From a bacterium (lineage in GTDB: Bacteria > 4484-113 > JAFGCY01): a stretch of DNA of 64,000 nt. A model generated the notes under the pieces. The model had not been told where the DNA came from. It ran no database searches and saw only the letters and a list, made by a program, of their open reading frames with translations. The stretch spans positions 1-64,000 of the forward strand of contig JADZFO010000052.1 of assembly GCA_020849855.1 (NCBI GenBank). The letters run 5' to 3'. Both the position numbers and the translations under genes were made by a program. How positions within the stretch are numbered: position 1 is the stretch's first letter; each line of letters begins with the position of its first letter. Shown here piece by piece: positions 62,308 through 64,000 of the stretch.

Positions 62308-62567
62308 GCCGGCGCTCCGGGGGGCGGGTGAGGACAAGCCCCACCCCTGCGGGTAGTGGCAGGTCTCTGCAAAAGAAGATGCCGGCTATAGCCGGCGCTC
62401 CGGGGGGCGGGTGAGGACAAGCCCCACCCCTGCGGGTAGTGGCAGGTTTCTGCAAAAGAAGATGCCGGCTAAAGCCGGCGCTCCGGGGGGCGGGTGGGGA
62501 CAAGCCCCACCCCTGCGGGTAGTGGCAGGTCTCTGCAAAAGAAGATGCCGGCTAAAGCCGGCGCTCC
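62308..62567. repeat. 83-bp tandem repeat, three full copies
   Basis: Unit starts (GCCGGCGCTCC) at 62308, 62391, 62474 and 62557: a constant 83-bp period, three full copies and the start of a fourth. Each unit has GGGGCGGGTG-GGACAAGCC, CCACCCCTGCGGGTAGTGG and a GCCGGCT-AA-AGCCGGC hairpin. The copies differ by only a few bases. Confidence 0.85.
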
Positions 62568-62600
62568 AGTTTTGCCTGCCCGGCGCTTACTGCGCCGCGA

Positions 62601-64000
62601 TTACTGCGCCTGCAGCAACAGCACCGTGATGTTGTCCGGTCCGCCCGCGGCATTCGCGCCGTCGATCAGCGCCTGGATCAGCTCGCCCTGCGTGGCTCCT
62701 GCCGCCAGGGCTGTGCGGGCCAGCTCCCAGATTTCGCTGTCCCGCAGGGCATCCGAGAGGCCGTCGCTGCAAAGCAGCACAAGCTCACCGGGACCCGGCG
62801 CGCAGGCAAGCAGGTCCGGCTCGCTGTTCTGTCCTCCGCCGCCGAGGCAGCGGGTAATGATGTTCTTCTGTGGATGGCTGAAGGCCGTTTCGCTGTCGAT
62901 CTGCCCGCTGTCCAGCAGCTCCTGCACATAGCTGTGGTCGGCGCTGAGCCGCGCCAGGCCGCAGGGGCCCAGCAAATAGGCCCGGCTGTCGCCACACCAG
63001 AACAGCACCGATGCCGCGCGGGCAAAGGGCTGATTGCCAAAGAGCTCCAGCCCGGCTGCACATGGCACGGCCGGCGCGGCGGCCTCTGCCTCCGCGATGG
63101 TGCTGTGCAGGCTGAGGCTGGCCAGGCCCACGATGGTGGTACCCATTCCGGCGAGCTGTGGCTCCATGTCCGAGCGCTCCTGCAGCACGCGGCTGATACC
63201 GGGGATGATTCCGCGCAGGGCCTGGCCCAGCGCGGCGGCTTCACCCTGGCGCGTCCGCGGCGGAAGCAGGGTCTGCGCAAGCTGTGTGCGCAGCAGGTCC
63301 AGCGCGAGGCTGGAGGCGACTTCGCCGCTGGCGTGGCCGCCCATGCCGTCGGCAATCGCCGCCAGGCTGAAGCTGGCGCCGACGCTGCTGTGCTGCCGCA
63401 GCTCGAAGTTCAGCCAGGCGTCCTCGTTATGCTGGCGGCGGCGGCCGGTATCTGTCGCCCCAGCCACCGTGATACCGGCTGCGGCCTGAGCCGCCAGGCC
63501 CGCCGCCGCGGCGATACCGGCATAGCTTGGCGTTTCAAAGGCGGCCTGCTTCAGCCGCGCTGAGAGCGACTCGATGCTGTCGGCAAGGCGCGCCAGGCCG
63601 GACTGCTCGGCGCGCTGGAGCAGGGCGTCAAAGGCTGGCTGGAAAAGCGCCAGCAGGGACAGGGCGTGGTCCGCCTCGTTTTCATCCTGCAGGCGGTCCC
63701 AGGCCAGCAGCATGACACGCCAGTGCTGCACCCCATGGCGCAGGCTTGGCGCTGCCGAGAGCGGGCGGATGCTAAGGCCGAAGTCCTCCGCCTGCGGTGC
63801 TGCGAGCACCAGGCCGCTGAGGGCGCGGATCTCGCACAGCAGGGCCGCGCTTTGGCCCAGCAGGAGCAGCAGGTCCAGGGGCCGCAAATAGGCCTGGCCG
63901 GCGAGAATGGCCCCGGCCAGGGCGTCGAGGCTGCTTACCGGCAGGTCAAAGGCCGCGCAGAGTGCCGCATCCTCCCGCACCAGCAGGTCGCGAAAGCCGG
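62601..64000 (-). CDS. PP2C-type Ser/Thr protein phosphatase (N-terminus beyond window)
   Basis: Partial; the frame stays open to the right edge, so the N-terminus is missing and the GTG at 63980 is unlikely to be the start. The visible 466 residues have a C-terminal PP2C domain (last about 250): GRRRQHNEDAW, IADGMGGHASGEVAS, WCGDSRAYLL, LCSDGLSDALR and GGPDNITVLL, which provide the metal-binding Asp residues. The part before it (about 200 residues) is helical and unrecognised. PP2C enzymes dephosphorylate Ser/Thr proteins, countering Hanks-type kinases; no kinase is in view. Confidence 0.9.
   Translation of the reverse strand, partial: GFRDLLVREDAALCAAFDLPVSSLDALAGAILAGQAYLRPLDLLLLLGQSAALLCEIRALSGLVLAAPQAEDFGLSIRPLSAAPSLRHGVQHWRVMLLAWDRLQDENEADHALSLLALFQPAFDALLQRAEQSGLARLADSIESLSARLKQAAFETPSYAGIAAAAGLAAQAAAGITVAGATDTGRRRQHNEDAWLNFELRQHSSVGASFSLAAIADGMGGHASGEVASSLALDLLRTQLAQTLLPPRTRQGEAAALGQALRGIIPGISRVLQERSDMEPQLAGMGTTIVGLASLSLHSTIAEAEAAAPAVPCAAGLELFGNQPFARAASVLFWCGDSRAYLLGPCGLARLSADHSYVQELLDSGQIDSETAFSHPQKNIITRCLGGGGQNSEPDLLACAPGPGELVLLCSDGLSDALRDSEIWELARTALAAGATQGELIQALIDGANAAGGPDNITVLLLQAQ

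Noticed and set aside
61801..62337. Minus-strand frame in the intergenic repeats
   Set aside because: Crosses the inverted repeat and tandem repeat, without a conserved-looking segment or Shine-Dalgarno.
62308..62567. CRISPR-like array
   Set aside because: Period 83 bp with no variable spacers; a simple tandem repeat.

Overview
This 64-kb window is GC-rich bacterial chromosome from a diderm (Gram-negative-type) organism. The evidence for an outer membrane is direct: lpxD (lipid A synthesis), a BamA/Omp85 barrel assembly protein, a DUF3187-type barrel protein, a sigma factor/anti-sigma/RseB-like envelope-stress operon, and more than a dozen lipobox-bearing lipoproteins. A YqeG-type HAD phosphatase and a YvyF-like zinc-ribbon protein are more usual in Bacillota and other Terrabacteria, so I suspect a poorly sampled diderm phylum, but I cannot name it. 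Several genes lacking a Shine-Dalgarno sequence carry a TAnnnT hexamer 6-9 nt before the start codon, which suggests leaderless transcription. No rRNA, tRNA, CRISPR array, IS element or prophage was found.

Layout. 0.1-9.5 kb: a membrane protein, a large PKD/PPC lipoprotein, an ArsR-type regulator with two SRPBCC-domain proteins, and three tandem exported double-VOC proteins led by a winged-helix regulator. 10-20.2 kb: an endonuclease IV-like TIM barrel, then four plus-strand lipoproteins. 20.2-33.5 kb: mostly housekeeping or unrecognised genes (HEAT protein, M48-like peptidase, AMIN/STN protein, tadA, YvyF-like/yqeG, the sigma/anti-sigma/rseB operon, hicB beside a decayed hicA, pirin). 33.7-48.7 kb: a DUF3187 barrel protein and six large minus-strand lipoproteins. 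48.7-64 kb: acyl-CoA dehydrogenase, GNAT, a compact operon centred on a DUF692 (MNIO) enzyme, ffh, a lipoprotein, bamA, lpxD, repeat-rich intergenic DNA and a PP2C phosphatase running off the right edge.

Two things stand out. First, 51.6-54.5 kb encodes four overlapping or near-touching genes: a nucleotidyltransferase-fold protein, a membrane protein ending in a Cys/Gly/Ser-rich tail with seven cysteines, a DUF692 enzyme and a helical partner protein. DUF692 enzymes modify cysteines of ribosomal peptides, so the tail is a candidate substrate, which would make this a membrane-tethered RiPP-like system. Second, eleven lipoproteins in two clusters share one N-terminal module of about 180 residues (lipobox, LPxPxxL, GSxF, ADYxxxxWxW) joined to interchangeable C-terminal parts: PKD and PPC domains, an SBBP-like propeller, or seven repeats of about 50 residues that look like a seven-bladed beta-propeller closed by an N-terminal strand. 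They look like an expanded surface-lipoprotein family built by domain shuffling.
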